Shown in pieces: positions 35,007 through 43,420 of a stretch of DNA of 64,000 bases; the first letter of the stretch is position 1, and every line of letters starts with the position of its first letter. The DNA lies in assembly GCA_016194905.1 (NCBI GenBank), contig JACQAP010000028.1, forward strand, positions 157,992 to 221,991, read 5' to 3'. The translations under genes and the position numbers were made by a program. A model generated the notes under the pieces. That model was not told the origin of the DNA and ran no database searches. It worked only from the letters and a program-made list of their open reading frames with translations. Origin of the DNA: Betaproteobacteria bacterium (lineage in GTDB: Bacteria > Pseudomonadota > Gammaproteobacteria > Burkholderiales > JACQAP01).

Positions 35007-35966
35007 AGATGCTCCTGCTGTCGGCGCGGTATTGCCGTTCGATGGTTTGGTCGGTGAAACGGGTGCGGGGTGTTGTGCCGCCTGCGGCGCCTGGTGCGCG
35101 GCTGGAACGGACTGTGGCGGCGGGGCGGTGCGTGGAATCCTCGGTGAGGGTGCCGCACGGGCGACAGTCTGCGTGCCGCGCGCCATGCGCACCGAGCCCA
35201 GCCCGAGCGCTTCCACCAGCGCGCTGCCGGCGCCCATCTCGTCGGGACTGAACTCGCGAGCGACCTGTCCGCGCTCGAGAACCGCAATATGCGTGGCAAC
35301 GTCGAGCACGAGATCGAGATTCTGCTCGACGATGACGATGGCGAGTCCCGCGTCCTTGCGCAGTCGCAACAGCAACTGGCCGATCTCGTGCACGATCGAC
35401 GGCTGCACGCCTTCCGAAGGTTCGTCGAGCAGCACGATCCAGGGGTTCGGAATGAGCGCACGCGCCAGCGCGAGGATCTGTTGCTCACCGCCCGACAGCG
35501 CGCCGCCGCGCCGGTCCAGCAGCGGAGTGAGGCGCGGAAACAACGACAGGCAGCGGTCGACTGCTTCCTGTTCGGATTCATGCGAGTCGCCGGTCCAGGC
35601 AAGCCGCAGGTTATCCAGCGTGCTCAGGCCCGGCAGAATGCCGCGCCCCTGCGGCACGTAGGCGAGCCCGCGCCGGCTGCGCAGGTGTGCAGGCTCGCGA
35701 GTGACATCGGTGCCATCCAGCAGGATGCGTCCGCCAACGGCCGGAAGCAATCCGACGATGGTCTTGAGCAGCGTCGTCTTGCCCATGCCGTTGTGTCCGA
35801 CGATGCCGAGCGCCTCGCCTTCGTGCACCCGCAGGCTCACGCCGTGCAGCACCGGAATGCGACCGTAGCCCGAGCGCAGGTCGTGAACCTCGAGCAGCAC
35901 GCGCGCATTCGCTCCGGGCGCCAGGCTATCGTTCGGGCCGTCGAGAGTGGAAGAGGTCGCGCTCAT
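33489..35966 (-). CDS. LivF-like ABC ATPase in frame with an amidase (825-residue open frame)
   Basis: A single frame from the ATG at 35966, which overlaps the LivG stop (ATGA). Residues 1-255 are a LivF-type ATPase: Walker A GHNGMGKT at 57-64, LSGGE at 157-161, IVLLDEP at 177-183. Residues 262-320 are a proline/alanine-rich linker. From Met321 the frame is a full amidase-signature enzyme. No stop separates them. Met321 has its own AGGAG six bases upstream, so both a fused protein and a separate amidase may be made. LivF proteins usually end near residue 240, so the linker is extra sequence. Confidence 0.8.
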   Translation of the reverse strand: MSATSSTLDGPNDSLAPGANARVLLEVHDLRSGYGRIPVLHGVSLRVHEGEALGIVGHNGMGKTTLLKTIVGLLPAVGGRILLDGTDVTREPAHLRSRRGLAYVPQGRGILPGLSTLDNLRLAWTGDSHESEQEAVDRCLSLFPRLTPLLDRRGGALSGGEQQILALARALIPNPWIVLLDEPSEGVQPSIVHEIGQLLLRLRKDAGLAIVIVEQNLDLVLDVATHIAVLERGQVAREFSPDEMGAGSALVEALGLGSVRMARGTQTVARAAPSPRIPRTAPPPQSVPAAHQAPQAAQHPAPVSPTKPSNGNTAPTAGASMSRVKRPTHDQMKEIVSSLHMSMSDPEIAEYLEVMEGSMQAYDRLQELPDNLPPVRYPRTPGYRPGAAENPLNAWAVKSEVRGAAYGPLAGKRVVLKDNVCLAGVPMMNGASTLEGYVPDVDATIVTRILDAGGIIVGKSHCEYFCLSGGSHTSALGPVHNPYKHGYAAGGSSSGSGALVGSGEVEMAIGGDQGGSIRMPSCWCGCYGMKPTHGLVPYTGVMPIEATIDHTGPITATVADNALLLEVIAGTDGLDPRQYDVRVDKYTAALGRGVAGMRIAVVSEGFGHAASEPDVDQKVRQGAERLRALGATVDELSIPMHLDGPAIWTAIALEGLQMQMMHGNGMGFNWKGMYTTSLLDAHANWRARANELSRTLKISMLVGEYFVRHYRGHFYAKAQNLSRLLRQAYDDTLNRYDLLLMPTLPMKATPIPDQNAPLALYCQRGFEMLPNTCPFDVTGHPAMSVPCGMSHGLPIGLMLIGKQYGESTIYRAASAFEQLGDWRGF

Positions 35967-36685
35967 GCCGCGCGGTTGCCTATGTAGACTTCGCGCACGG
36001 CGGGATCGACGAGAACTTTCTCCGCCGGGCCTTCCAGGAGGATCGAACCCTGGTGGAACACGGTGACACGCGATCCGAGCATGCGCACGAATTCCATGTC
36101 GTGATCGACGACGATGACCGACGCGGTCAGGTTGATGCGCTGTATGACGCCGATCAACCGGTCGACCTCGTTGCCGGTCATGCCGGCGGCCGGCTCGTCC
36201 AGCAGCACCAGCCACGGATGCTGTATCAGCACGATGCCGATCTCGATCATCTGCCGCTGGCCGTGAGACAGTTCGCCGACCAGTTGTCGCAACTGGTCGC
36301 CCAGTTGCAGTTCGGCGCTGATCTGCTCGACGGCGCCGGCCGCGCCGGCCCAGCCGTGCACCCGCCGCGCCGACAACCACAGGTTCTCCTGCACGGTCAG
36401 ACCGTTCATCACCGAGGGTACCTGGGTCTTGATGCCGACGCCCAGCCGCACGATATCGTGCGTGCTCCAGCCGGTGACGTCGGTGCCGCGGATGATTACG
36501 CGGCCATTCCCGGAGGTCAGCGCGTACTGGCCGGTCAGGCACTTGAAGAACGTGCTCTTGCCCGCGCCATTCGGGCCGATCAGGCAGCGTAGTTCGCGCT
36601 CTTGCAGCGAGAAGTCGACCCCATCCACGGCGGTGACGCCGCCAAAGCGCATGGTCAGCTCCTGGGTTTCCACCACGCCGCTCAT
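35963..36685 (-). CDS. ABC transporter ATP-binding protein, LivG-like
   Basis: A 240-residue ATPase with Walker [10 protein letters not shown], signature LSHGQRQM (His for the usual Gly) and Walker [13 protein letters not shown]. The LSHG form and length fit the LivG/UrtD class. It pairs with the LivF-like domain on the branched-chain/urea-type permease. Start and stop both overlap neighbours in ATGA junctions, showing a coupled operon. Confidence 0.92.
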   Translation of the reverse strand: MSGVVETQELTMRFGGVTAVDGVDFSLQERELRCLIGPNGAGKSTFFKCLTGQYALTSGNGRVIIRGTDVTGWSTHDIVRLGVGIKTQVPSVMNGLTVQENLWLSARRVHGWAGAAGAVEQISAELQLGDQLRQLVGELSHGQRQMIEIGIVLIQHPWLVLLDEPAAGMTGNEVDRLIGVIQRINLTASVIVVDHDMEFVRMLGSRVTVFHQGSILLEGPAEKVLVDPAVREVYIGNRAA

Positions 36686-37731
36686 GGGCGCTCCCGCACC
36701 GAGGCGCCGAGCGTGCGGCGCGAGCCGGAATCACCGGGGCGGCGGCGTGCGCGCCGGCTGCCAGCCGACCATAAGCGTTGCAGCGAGGGCACCACGCCGC
36801 GTGGAATGCCAAGCACGACGATGATCAACAGCGCGCCGAGAATCAGCGAGTTGTCGATCACGGTCTGTTCTCCAAGCAACAGCTTCACGTAGCCGAGCGC
36901 CATCGCGCCCAGGATCGGACCCACCAATGTGCCGAGTCCTCCGACGATGACCCAGATCAGCACTTCGGCCGCCTGGCCGAGACTGAAGACGCGCGGGGTG
37001 ACGATCTCCGCCCAGTTGGCGAACAGGCACCCGGCCAGGCCCGCCATCGCCGCACACACGGTGAAGATCGCGGTCTTGAGCGCGGGAACGTTGTAGCCCA
37101 TCAATTCGCAGCGCGCCTCGTTCTCGCGGATGCCGACCAGCACCCGGCCGAAGGAGCGCGCCAGGATCCAGCGGCAGATGAGATAGCAGATCAGCAGCGA
37201 CGCGACGCACACGTAGTAGGTCGGCACACCGAACAGCGAGATCTCGGGATAGCCTGGCACATTCAGCGTCTGGAAGCCGGGGATGCCGTTGAATCCGCCG
37301 AGGCGCGCCTTGCCGATCACATAGGCGTCGCCGGCGGTCGCGCTCATGAACTTGAACAGGATGAGGGTGACCACCAGCGTGATGACGCCCATGTAGACGT
37401 CGCTGATGCGTCCGTAGAACATCATCGCGCCGACCACGGCCGCGAAGATTGTCGGTACGAGCATGGCCAGCAGCAGCGGCACGGTACTCTCGCCGATATT
37501 GACGACGGCTATTGCATACGTATAGGCGCCCAGCCCGAAATACGCGGCGTGCCCGAAGCTGAGCAGGCCGGCATAGCCCCACATCATGCCGAGCGACAGG
37601 GCGAACAACGCCCAGATCAGCAGTATGGTGGGCGTGAGCGTGTCGGTTACCAGCGGCAGCAATACGAGGATCGCCGTCGCCAGCAAAAACCAGCCCCAGC
37701 GCATGCGACCGACGGACGGCCAGCCCCTCAT
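36682..37731 (-). CDS. ABC transporter permease, LivM/UrtC-like
   Basis: A 349-residue permease with about ten helices. The [19 protein letters not shown] block and the [16 protein letters not shown] loop are LivM signatures. The ATG at 37731 overlaps the LivH stop (ATGA). The last 35 residues are a basic, arginine-rich tail ([16 protein letters not shown]) not usual in LivM. It forms the membrane pore with the LivH-like protein. Confidence 0.92.
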   Translation of the reverse strand: MRGWPSVGRMRWGWFLLATAILVLLPLVTDTLTPTILLIWALFALSLGMMWGYAGLLSFGHAAYFGLGAYTYAIAVVNIGESTVPLLLAMLVPTIFAAVVGAMMFYGRISDVYMGVITLVVTLILFKFMSATAGDAYVIGKARLGGFNGIPGFQTLNVPGYPEISLFGVPTYYVCVASLLICYLICRWILARSFGRVLVGIRENEARCELMGYNVPALKTAIFTVCAAMAGLAGCLFANWAEIVTPRVFSLGQAAEVLIWVIVGGLGTLVGPILGAMALGYVKLLLGEQTVIDNSLILGALLIIVVLGIPRGVVPSLQRLWSAGSRRARRRPGDSGSRRTLGASVRERP

Positions 37732-38594
37732 GTGCCGTCCCGGAAGAAGCGTCCGGTAATGCCCTTCGGCATCAGCCGCAGCAGAATGATCGCGAGCGCC
37801 AGCATGGCGAGCTCGCCGATCACCGGATGGGCGGCAAACGAGACCAGTTGGTTGACGGTGCCGAAGACGACTGCGCTGGACAGCGTGCCCGAGACGACCG
37901 CAGCGCCGCCGGTGATGACGGTGATGAATGCCTTGGCGATGTAAGCGCCGCCCGATGAGGGCAACAGACCCGTCAGAGGCGCCAGTACCCCGCCGGCAAG
38001 GCCCGACAGCGCCGCGCCTGCGGTGAAGGTGTACATGTAGATCTTGCGCGGATCGTAGCCGAGAGAGGACACTACATCGGGACCCTGCATCGCGCCGCGC
38101 GCGATCAGGCCGGCGCGCGTGAACCTGAGCACCGCCCACATCACGAGTGTCAGCGCCACCGTAATGAGGATGATGAAGAGGTTGTATCCGCCCATCTGGT
38201 ATTCGCCGAGCTGATAACCGGATACGGGAGCAGGGACACTGACCGCGGTGTTGCCGAAGATCAGCGTCACCAGTCCTATCAGCAGCAGGCTCAATCCCCA
38301 AGTGGCCAGCATGGTGTCGATCATGCGGCCGTACAGGAAGCGGATGATCGTGCGCTCGACGATCAGGCCGACGAGGCCGACTACCACCGGCGCCACCACC
38401 AGCATGGCGAAATAAATGTTGATGCCGTTGTTGTAGCAGGCGATGGTGGTGTAGCCGCCCAGCATCACGAACTCGCCGTGCGCCAGGTTGATCACTCGCA
38501 TCATCCCGAACACGATCGCGAGCCCGGCGCTGGTCAGCGCCAGGAACGCGATCATGTACAGGATTTCGAGGCAGACGACGCCCGCGTAGTCCAT
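37728..38594 (-). CDS. ABC transporter permease, LivH/UrtB-like
   Basis: A 288-residue permease. GLAIVFGMMRVINLAHGEF and the EAA-like SLGYDPRKIYMYTFTAG are LivH marks. It lies 22 bases after the binding-protein stop and overlaps LivM. It is the first permease of the operon and belongs to the short-chain amide/urea type (FmdE/UrtB) judging by its partner proteins. Confidence 0.92.
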   Translation of the reverse strand: MDYAGVVCLEILYMIAFLALTSAGLAIVFGMMRVINLAHGEFVMLGGYTTIACYNNGINIYFAMLVVAPVVVGLVGLIVERTIIRFLYGRMIDTMLATWGLSLLLIGLVTLIFGNTAVSVPAPVSGYQLGEYQMGGYNLFIILITVALTLVMWAVLRFTRAGLIARGAMQGPDVVSSLGYDPRKIYMYTFTAGAALSGLAGGVLAPLTGLLPSSGGAYIAKAFITVITGGAAVVSGTLSSAVVFGTVNQLVSFAAHPVIGELAMLALAIILLRLMPKGITGRFFRDGT

Positions 38595-38616
38595 CGGTTC
38601 AATCGTCGCCTTGGGC

Positions 38617-39840
38617 TCAGATGTCGACTTCGTACTGCTTGTTCTCGTTCGGATTCTTCTGCAGGTCGCAGTAGCGGGCGGTATCCGAGGGCGCGCGCTG
38701 CTTGACCGTTTCCAGAATGGCGAGCTTCTGGTTTTTGACTTCCATGACGTTGATGTCGAGGGACGCGTGGTGGGTCTTGGCGTCGATCGCCACCGTGCCC
38801 GCCGGCCCCTCGATGGAAGCGCCGGACTCGATCGCCTTGAGCACGGCTTCGCGATCCACCGACCCGGCCTTGCGTACGCACTCGGCCCACAACTTGATAC
38901 CCTGGTACTGCGACACCGCGATTTCGTGCACGATCTTGGTATCGCCGAACCGCTTCTGCCAGGCTGCGAGAAACTGCTTGTTCGCCGGCAATGTGGATTC
39001 CTGGCTGTAGTTGCCGGCGATCAGGATGCCGTCGCCTTCCGCCGCGGAAAGAGCCAAGTGCTCGTTGCCGACGCCGAAGGTGGTCGAGGCAAGCGGGATC
39101 TTCTTGTTCATACCGGAAGCCGCCCACTGGCGGTAGAAGGACATGTGCGCGCCGCCGACCAGCGCGGAAACCACCCAGTTCGGCTTCTCCTGCTGGATCT
39201 TGGCGATGGTCGATCCGAAATCGGCGACATCCAGCGGGAAGAAATCCGTTTTCGCCACGGTGCCTTTGCGCTGATCCACGTAGTACGAGATCCACTTGGC
39301 GGTGATCTGGCCATAGTTGTAGTCGGCCGCCAGGACATAGACCTTGTTGCCCCACTTCTTCATCGCGCGCTCCACGATCGGCTCCACCGCCTGCGCCGGG
39401 GTCGTGCCGGTGACCACGGTGTTGCGGTCGCATACGCCGCCTTCGTAGAGGACGTTGTAGAAGTAAAGCGTGTTGCTGCGCTTGAAAGTCTGGCGGATGG
39501 CTTCCCGCGAGGCGGAAGTGATGCCGCCGTGCACGACGTCGACCTTGTCCTCGCGCGCGAGCTGCTGCGCGAACTTGGTATACAGCGCGATGTCCGACTG
39601 CGTGTCGTATTGGATCAGCTTGATCTTGCGCCCGAGCAATCCGCCCGCCTCGTTGATCTCGTCGACCGCGAGCCGGGTGGCGATCACCATCGGCTTGCCG
39701 TAGATGTCGAGGTTGCCCGAGTTGTCGAGCACGGATCCGAGCTTGATCTCCTTGTCCGCCGAAAATGCCACTGCCGGAAGCCCGCCCGCGACCGTGGCGG
39801 CACCCGCCGCCCGTAGAAATTCACGCCGTGTATACGTCAT
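38617..39840 (-). CDS. Tat-exported amide/urea-type solute-binding protein
   Basis: A 407-residue binding protein with a twin-arginine signal (TRREFLRAAGAATVAGG). The mature part follows the UrtA/FmdD/AmiC fold: DIYGKPMVIATRLAVDEIN, GGLLGRKIKLIQYDTQSD, NVLYEGGVCDRNT and AADYNYGQ. This group binds urea and short amides. It delivers solute to the LivHM-type permease encoded next. A cytoplasmic paralogue (41642-42820) lacks the signal, so export and sensing appear to use two related proteins. Confidence 0.9.
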   Translation of the reverse strand: MTYTRREFLRAAGAATVAGGLPAVAFSADKEIKLGSVLDNSGNLDIYGKPMVIATRLAVDEINEAGGLLGRKIKLIQYDTQSDIALYTKFAQQLAREDKVDVVHGGITSASREAIRQTFKRSNTLYFYNVLYEGGVCDRNTVVTGTTPAQAVEPIVERAMKKWGNKVYVLAADYNYGQITAKWISYYVDQRKGTVAKTDFFPLDVADFGSTIAKIQQEKPNWVVSALVGGAHMSFYRQWAASGMNKKIPLASTTFGVGNEHLALSAAEGDGILIAGNYSQESTLPANKQFLAAWQKRFGDTKIVHEIAVSQYQGIKLWAECVRKAGSVDREAVLKAIESGASIEGPAGTVAIDAKTHHASLDINVMEVKNQKLAILETVKQRAPSDTARYCDLQKNPNENKQYEVDI

Positions 39841-39875
39841 TTCAGTCTCTCCCCGTCAAGGATGAAGTTGGATGA

Positions 39876-41468
39876 TCAGGACTTCTTGTTGTCTTGCTGC
39901 TCGGTTCCCGGCGTCTTCGGCAGCGCGGATGAAAAATCGTAGCCGATCGATTCGCCGATACTCTTGAGGGCAGGCAGTTGCAGGGCCATGCCGAGAATGC
40001 TGTCCATCACCTGGTTGATCGGGGGACGGTTCGCGGCATCGCCCGTGCCGCCCGCCGTTCCGGGTACGGCACCCAGGCCGCTTACCTGGTGGATGCGGAT
40101 GCTCTCGATCTTTTCCGCCGGTTTCATCAACTGCGCGATGATCTCCGGCATTTTTTCCAGTCGATAGCGTTCCAGTTCCAGTTTCATCAGGCTGTCGCTG
40201 CGCGTGTTTTCCGCGGTGAGCCTGGCCTTGTTTCCCTCCGACTCCGCCAGCAGCCGCAGGCGCTCGGCATCCGCCCGCGTGCGCACCGCCTGCGAGTCCG
40301 CCTGCGCCCGCTTGATCACCACGGCGGCCTCGGTTTCGGCCTTTGCCGATTCGACCTCCCCCTCCTCATGCACGCGCTTCAACGCGAGCTCGAGCGAGCG
40401 CTCGGCGACGGCGCGTTCGCGCTCGGTCTGCACGTGCTCCTGTGCGAGCGCGACACCCGCGCGCGCGCGCTCGGCGTCGGCCTGGGCCTTCGCTTCCTCG
40501 ACGTGCTTGGCCGCGAGGCGGATGGCGCTGTCGGCCTTGTTGAGTTCCGACTGGAGCTGGGATTCGATTTCGAGCTTGCGCAAATCCCGCTGCTTGGCGA
40601 GTTCCATCGCCTTGGTATCGCGTTCGCGTGCGATGCGCGCGTTTTCGCTGGCCGCCATGGCGTCTTCACGCGCCTTTGCCGCGTCCGCATTACTCGCGGA
40701 CTTGGTTTTTTCGATTTCCAGTTGCTGTGAGATTTGCGCCTGTTCTTCCTGCTGCTGCAGTGTCAGCCGGCGCTTGGTGGCTTCGAGCTGGGTTTCACGC
40801 ACCGCGATGTCCGCTTCCGCTTCGATCTGCGTGCGGCGCTTTTTGTTGGTGGCGATGATTTCGGCCAGTTGCCGCATGCCGACCGCGTTGAAGGCATTGT
40901 TCTCGTCGAGAGACTGGAACGGCGCCTGGTCGAGGCGGGTCAGCGAGACCGAGTCCAGGAGCACACCGTTGTGAGCCAGGTTGTCCCGCAACTGCTCGGC
41001 TACGTGGCGCACGAACTCGCCGCGCTTCTCGTGCAACGCGTCCATGGTCTCGGCGGCCGCCACCGACTGCAGGGCGTCGATGAAGCGGCCTTCCAGCAGG
41101 TTGCGGATGCCTTCAGGATTCAGCGCTCGGGCACCGATGGACTGCGCCGCGGTGGCCACGCCGTCTGCCGACGGTTGCACGCGCACGTAGAACTCCAGCT
41201 CCACGTCCACGCGGATGCGGTCCGTGGTGATCAGCGACTTGTCGCCGGTGCGTTTGACCTCCACGCGGTTGGTACGCATGTTGATCTCCTCGACCCTGTG
41301 CAGGAAGGGGAGCGACAGGCAACCGCCGGAGAGGACCACCTTCTGGCCGCCGAATCCGGTGCGCACCAGCGCTATGTCGCGGGTGGATTTACGGTAGAAA
41401 CGGTTCATGAACGCCACGACGACGGCGATGGCGATGACCGCAACAACGATCGCTAGAAAGACAGCCAC
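39876..41468 (-). CDS. Flotillin/YqiK-like SPFH protein
   Basis: A 530-residue protein with an N-terminal membrane helix (residues 2-20), an SPFH domain (about 25-195) and a long coiled coil rich in Ala, Glu, Arg (about 200-430), ending in a Gly/Pro-containing tail. Flotillins organise membrane microdomains. It is embedded between the AmiC-like sensor and the amide binding protein, 35 bases from the latter, which is an unusual position. No NfeD-like partner is present. Two palindromes lie just upstream. Confidence 0.88.
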   Translation of the reverse strand: MAVFLAIVVAVIAIAVVVAFMNRFYRKSTRDIALVRTGFGGQKVVLSGGCLSLPFLHRVEEINMRTNRVEVKRTGDKSLITTDRIRVDVELEFYVRVQPSADGVATAAQSIGARALNPEGIRNLLEGRFIDALQSVAAAETMDALHEKRGEFVRHVAEQLRDNLAHNGVLLDSVSLTRLDQAPFQSLDENNAFNAVGMRQLAEIIATNKKRRTQIEAEADIAVRETQLEATKRRLTLQQQEEQAQISQQLEIEKTKSASNADAAKAREDAMAASENARIARERDTKAMELAKQRDLRKLEIESQLQSELNKADSAIRLAAKHVEEAKAQADAERARAGVALAQEHVQTERERAVAERSLELALKRVHEEGEVESAKAETEAAVVIKRAQADSQAVRTRADAERLRLLAESEGNKARLTAENTRSDSLMKLELERYRLEKMPEIIAQLMKPAEKIESIRIHQVSGLGAVPGTAGGTGDAANRPPINQVMDSILGMALQLPALKSIGESIGYDFSSALPKTPGTEQQDNKKS

Positions 41469-41507
41469 AGCGACCTCCCGGGAGTCTGGTTAGGGTTCTG
41501 GAGGGGA

Positions 41508-41528
41508 CGCCCGTCCAACGGACGGGCG
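41508..41528. other. Perfect 9-bp hairpin without T-run
   Basis: CGCCCGTCC (41508-41516), loop AAC, GGACGGGCG (41520-41528). It lies between the AmiC-like and flotillin genes. No T-tract follows on either strand, so it may be an RNA-stability or attenuation element rather than a simple terminator. Confidence 0.6.
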
Positions 41529-41561
41529 AAGCGTTTCAGGCTTTTATTCTCGGCGCCCTAT

Positions 41562-41596
41562 ATTTTCCAAGTCAAGGAAAATATTTTCCATGGAAA
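41562..41596. promoter_or_regulatory. Two adjacent A+T-rich palindromes, candidate operator
   Basis: ATTTTCC-AAGTCAA-GGAAAAT (41562-41582) is followed directly by the perfect 12-mer TTTCCATGGAAA (41585-41596). They are about 95-135 bases upstream of the flotillin ATG in an otherwise G+C-rich region. The shared half-site TTTCC suggests one dimeric regulator at two sites. The regulator is not identified. Confidence 0.5.
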
Positions 41597-41641
41597 GGAA
41601 ATTGGCGGGCGGATGCCCCGTGGCAATCCGGGTGCAAGCCC

Positions 41642-42820
41642 TTAAAGACGTTCGACGACTTCGAACAGGTGCCCTTCGGCGCGGGCGAGGTACATCGGGT
41701 AGAGCTTGTGGTCGTTGTTTATGTATGCCGCATCCCGGGCACTGCGGTATTGCAGAGGCGTGCGGCCCGACACGGAAGAACCGCTGGGGGACTGGTGGCA
41801 GCGCTGGATCAGGGCCGCCAGGAAGTGCACGCCTTCGTAGGTCGATTGCCCGAGCGCGTTGAGCGTGGGTGCGTGATCGCCGTGCAGGGTGTAGTAACGT
41901 TCCTTGAACGCCATGTTGGCGTCGGACTGCACGCCCGAGAAATAACCGGCTGCGGCATAAAGGCGATCGGTATTTTCCGCGCCCATGGCGAGCAGGCCGT
42001 TCTCCTCGATGGCGCAGGACAAGCGCACCATGCCGCGAACCAGCGGACCGGCCGCGCCGAAGTCGCGGCTGAACTCGATGGCGTCCTGTCCGGCCAGCGA
42101 CAGCAGTACGGCATCCGCCTTTAGACGGGCGAGGCGCTCCAGCACCGGATCGAAATGGCTCGTGCCCAGCGGCAGGTAGAGATCGTCCACGACTTCCCCG
42201 CCGGTTTCCTTCACGTACACGCGGGCGAGGGCATGCGAAGTGCGTGGCCAGATGTAGTCGTTGCCGAGCAGCGCCCAGCGTTTCAGGCCGAAGCGCGAAC
42301 CCAGCGCGTGGATGGCTGGACGGAGCTGCTGTTGCGGCGTCTCGCCGATCGTATAGACCGCGCGCGAGCGTTCGCCGCCTTCATAGAGCGGGGTGTAGAC
42401 ATAAGGCAGCGAACCGCCGATCGGCTCGAGCAGGCGCTGGCGTACGGCGCTGGTGTGCATGCCGACGATGGCGTCGATCTCCCCGTCCGCGAGCACCTGC
42501 CCGGTCTGCTCGACGAGATCGGAGCGCTCGTCGGCCGCGTCGACCAGTAGCAGACGTACTTCCCGCCCGAGCAGGCCGCCGGCGCGATTGATCTCTTCCG
42601 CGGCAAGTCGCGCGCAGGCTATCGTCGAGGGACCCCAGATGCCGAGCGCGCCGCTGGTCGGAACGAACAGTCCGATCGAATAAGCATGGTCGTGGATGCG
42701 ATCGAATCGCGCTTCGAAGGCCCGGCCTGCTTCTCTGCGCGGCGGTTTCGTCCGGCGCAGTGCCGGCAGGACAAACCCGCCGGCCGGAGTAGAAGCAGAT
42801 TGCACGATGTCCGTCGTCAC
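41642..42820 (-). CDS. AmiC-like cytoplasmic amide-binding protein, probable sensor
   Basis: A 392-residue protein of the AmiC/UrtA/FmdD fold: SIGLFVPTSGALGIWGPSTIACARLAAEEIN, NRAGGLLGREVRLL, VYTPLYEGGERS, ALLGNDYIWPR. Unlike the exported binding protein at 38617 it has no signal peptide; its N-terminus is polar and basic. Cytoplasmic AmiC of Pseudomonas is the amide-responsive antagonist of AmiR. Here no AmiR homologue is seen, but a MarR gene is divergent. I infer a sensor role for the operon. Confidence 0.7.
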   Translation of the reverse strand: MTTDIVQSASTPAGGFVLPALRRTKPPRREAGRAFEARFDRIHDHAYSIGLFVPTSGALGIWGPSTIACARLAAEEINRAGGLLGREVRLLLVDAADERSDLVEQTGQVLADGEIDAIVGMHTSAVRQRLLEPIGGSLPYVYTPLYEGGERSRAVYTIGETPQQQLRPAIHALGSRFGLKRWALLGNDYIWPRTSHALARVYVKETGGEVVDDLYLPLGTSHFDPVLERLARLKADAVLLSLAGQDAIEFSRDFGAAGPLVRGMVRLSCAIEENGLLAMGAENTDRLYAAAGYFSGVQSDANMAFKERYYTLHGDHAPTLNALGQSTYEGVHFLAALIQRCHQSPSGSSVSGRTPLQYRSARDAAYINNDHKLYPMYLARAEGHLFEVVERL

Positions 42821-42967
42821 TGTGAACTGCTCCCGGGGCCCGATGTTATCCGACCTGAAGGCCGGTGAAAGGGCGCGGCGAATGCTCAGGCCCGGTCTGA
42901 CCGGACCACGTGTGTCATTTTCAGGCGAATCGATCGTATACTACGCCATGCCGAAAGGCTTCTCCAT
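42821..42967. promoter_or_regulatory. Divergent promoter region, AmiC-like gene / MarR gene
   Basis: 147 bases between divergent starts, at the head of the amide operon. A CGTATACTACG stretch near 42936-42946 is a possible -10 region for the MarR gene. MarR proteins often bind such a region, but no clear operator palindrome was found. Confidence 0.4.
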
Positions 42968-43420
42968 ATGACTCACGCATCGCGATCAATGGCCGCCGAA
43001 CCGATCACGAACTACCTCGCTTACCTGCTTGCGCAAGCCAACCGGCAGATGAGCGCGCAAATGGAGCGCGCGCTGAACGAAGAAGGCGTGCAGACGGAAC
43101 ACTGGCGGATTCTGGAAGTGCTGAGCGACGAACAGGGCCGGTCGATGGGAGACCTGGCCGCTGCGGTACTCATGAATCATCCGGCGCTGACCAAGACGCT
43201 GGATCGCATCGTCAGCCGTGGCCTGGTGCACCGGCGCGCCGATCCGGCCGATAGCCGGCGTGTGCTCGTCTACATCAGCGATCGGGGGCTCGAACTGGTC
43301 GCACGCCTGAGAGCGCTGGTCGACGACCACCATGATGCCGTCACGGCAGCCGTCGGGCCGCGCAAGGCCGAGCAGCTCAAGAAGTTGTTGGGCGAGTTCA
43401 TCCGCAACACCGAAGAATAG
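42968..43420 (+). CDS. MarR family transcriptional regulator
   Basis: A 150-residue winged-helix regulator: helices around MGDLAAAVLMNHPALTKTLDRIVSRGLV and wing RRADPADSRRVLVYIS are classic MarR. These dimers repress adjacent genes until a small ligand, often an aromatic acid or CoA ester, is bound. It is divergent from the amide operon, so I infer that it controls that operon and itself. Confidence 0.9.
   Translation: MTHASRSMAAEPITNYLAYLLAQANRQMSAQMERALNEEGVQTEHWRILEVLSDEQGRSMGDLAAAVLMNHPALTKTLDRIVSRGLVHRRADPADSRRVLVYISDRGLELVARLRALVDDHHDAVTAAVGPRKAEQLKKLLGEFIRNTEE

Noticed and set aside
35967..36812. Frame extending the LivF-amidase gene a further 282 codons upstream
   Set aside because: It is the shadow frame of the LivG gene; arginine-rich, no ribosome-binding site, and the ATGA overlap at 35963-35966 gives a proper start.
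41508..41528. 9-bp hairpin as a Rho-independent terminator
   Set aside because: No T-run on either strand after the stem.
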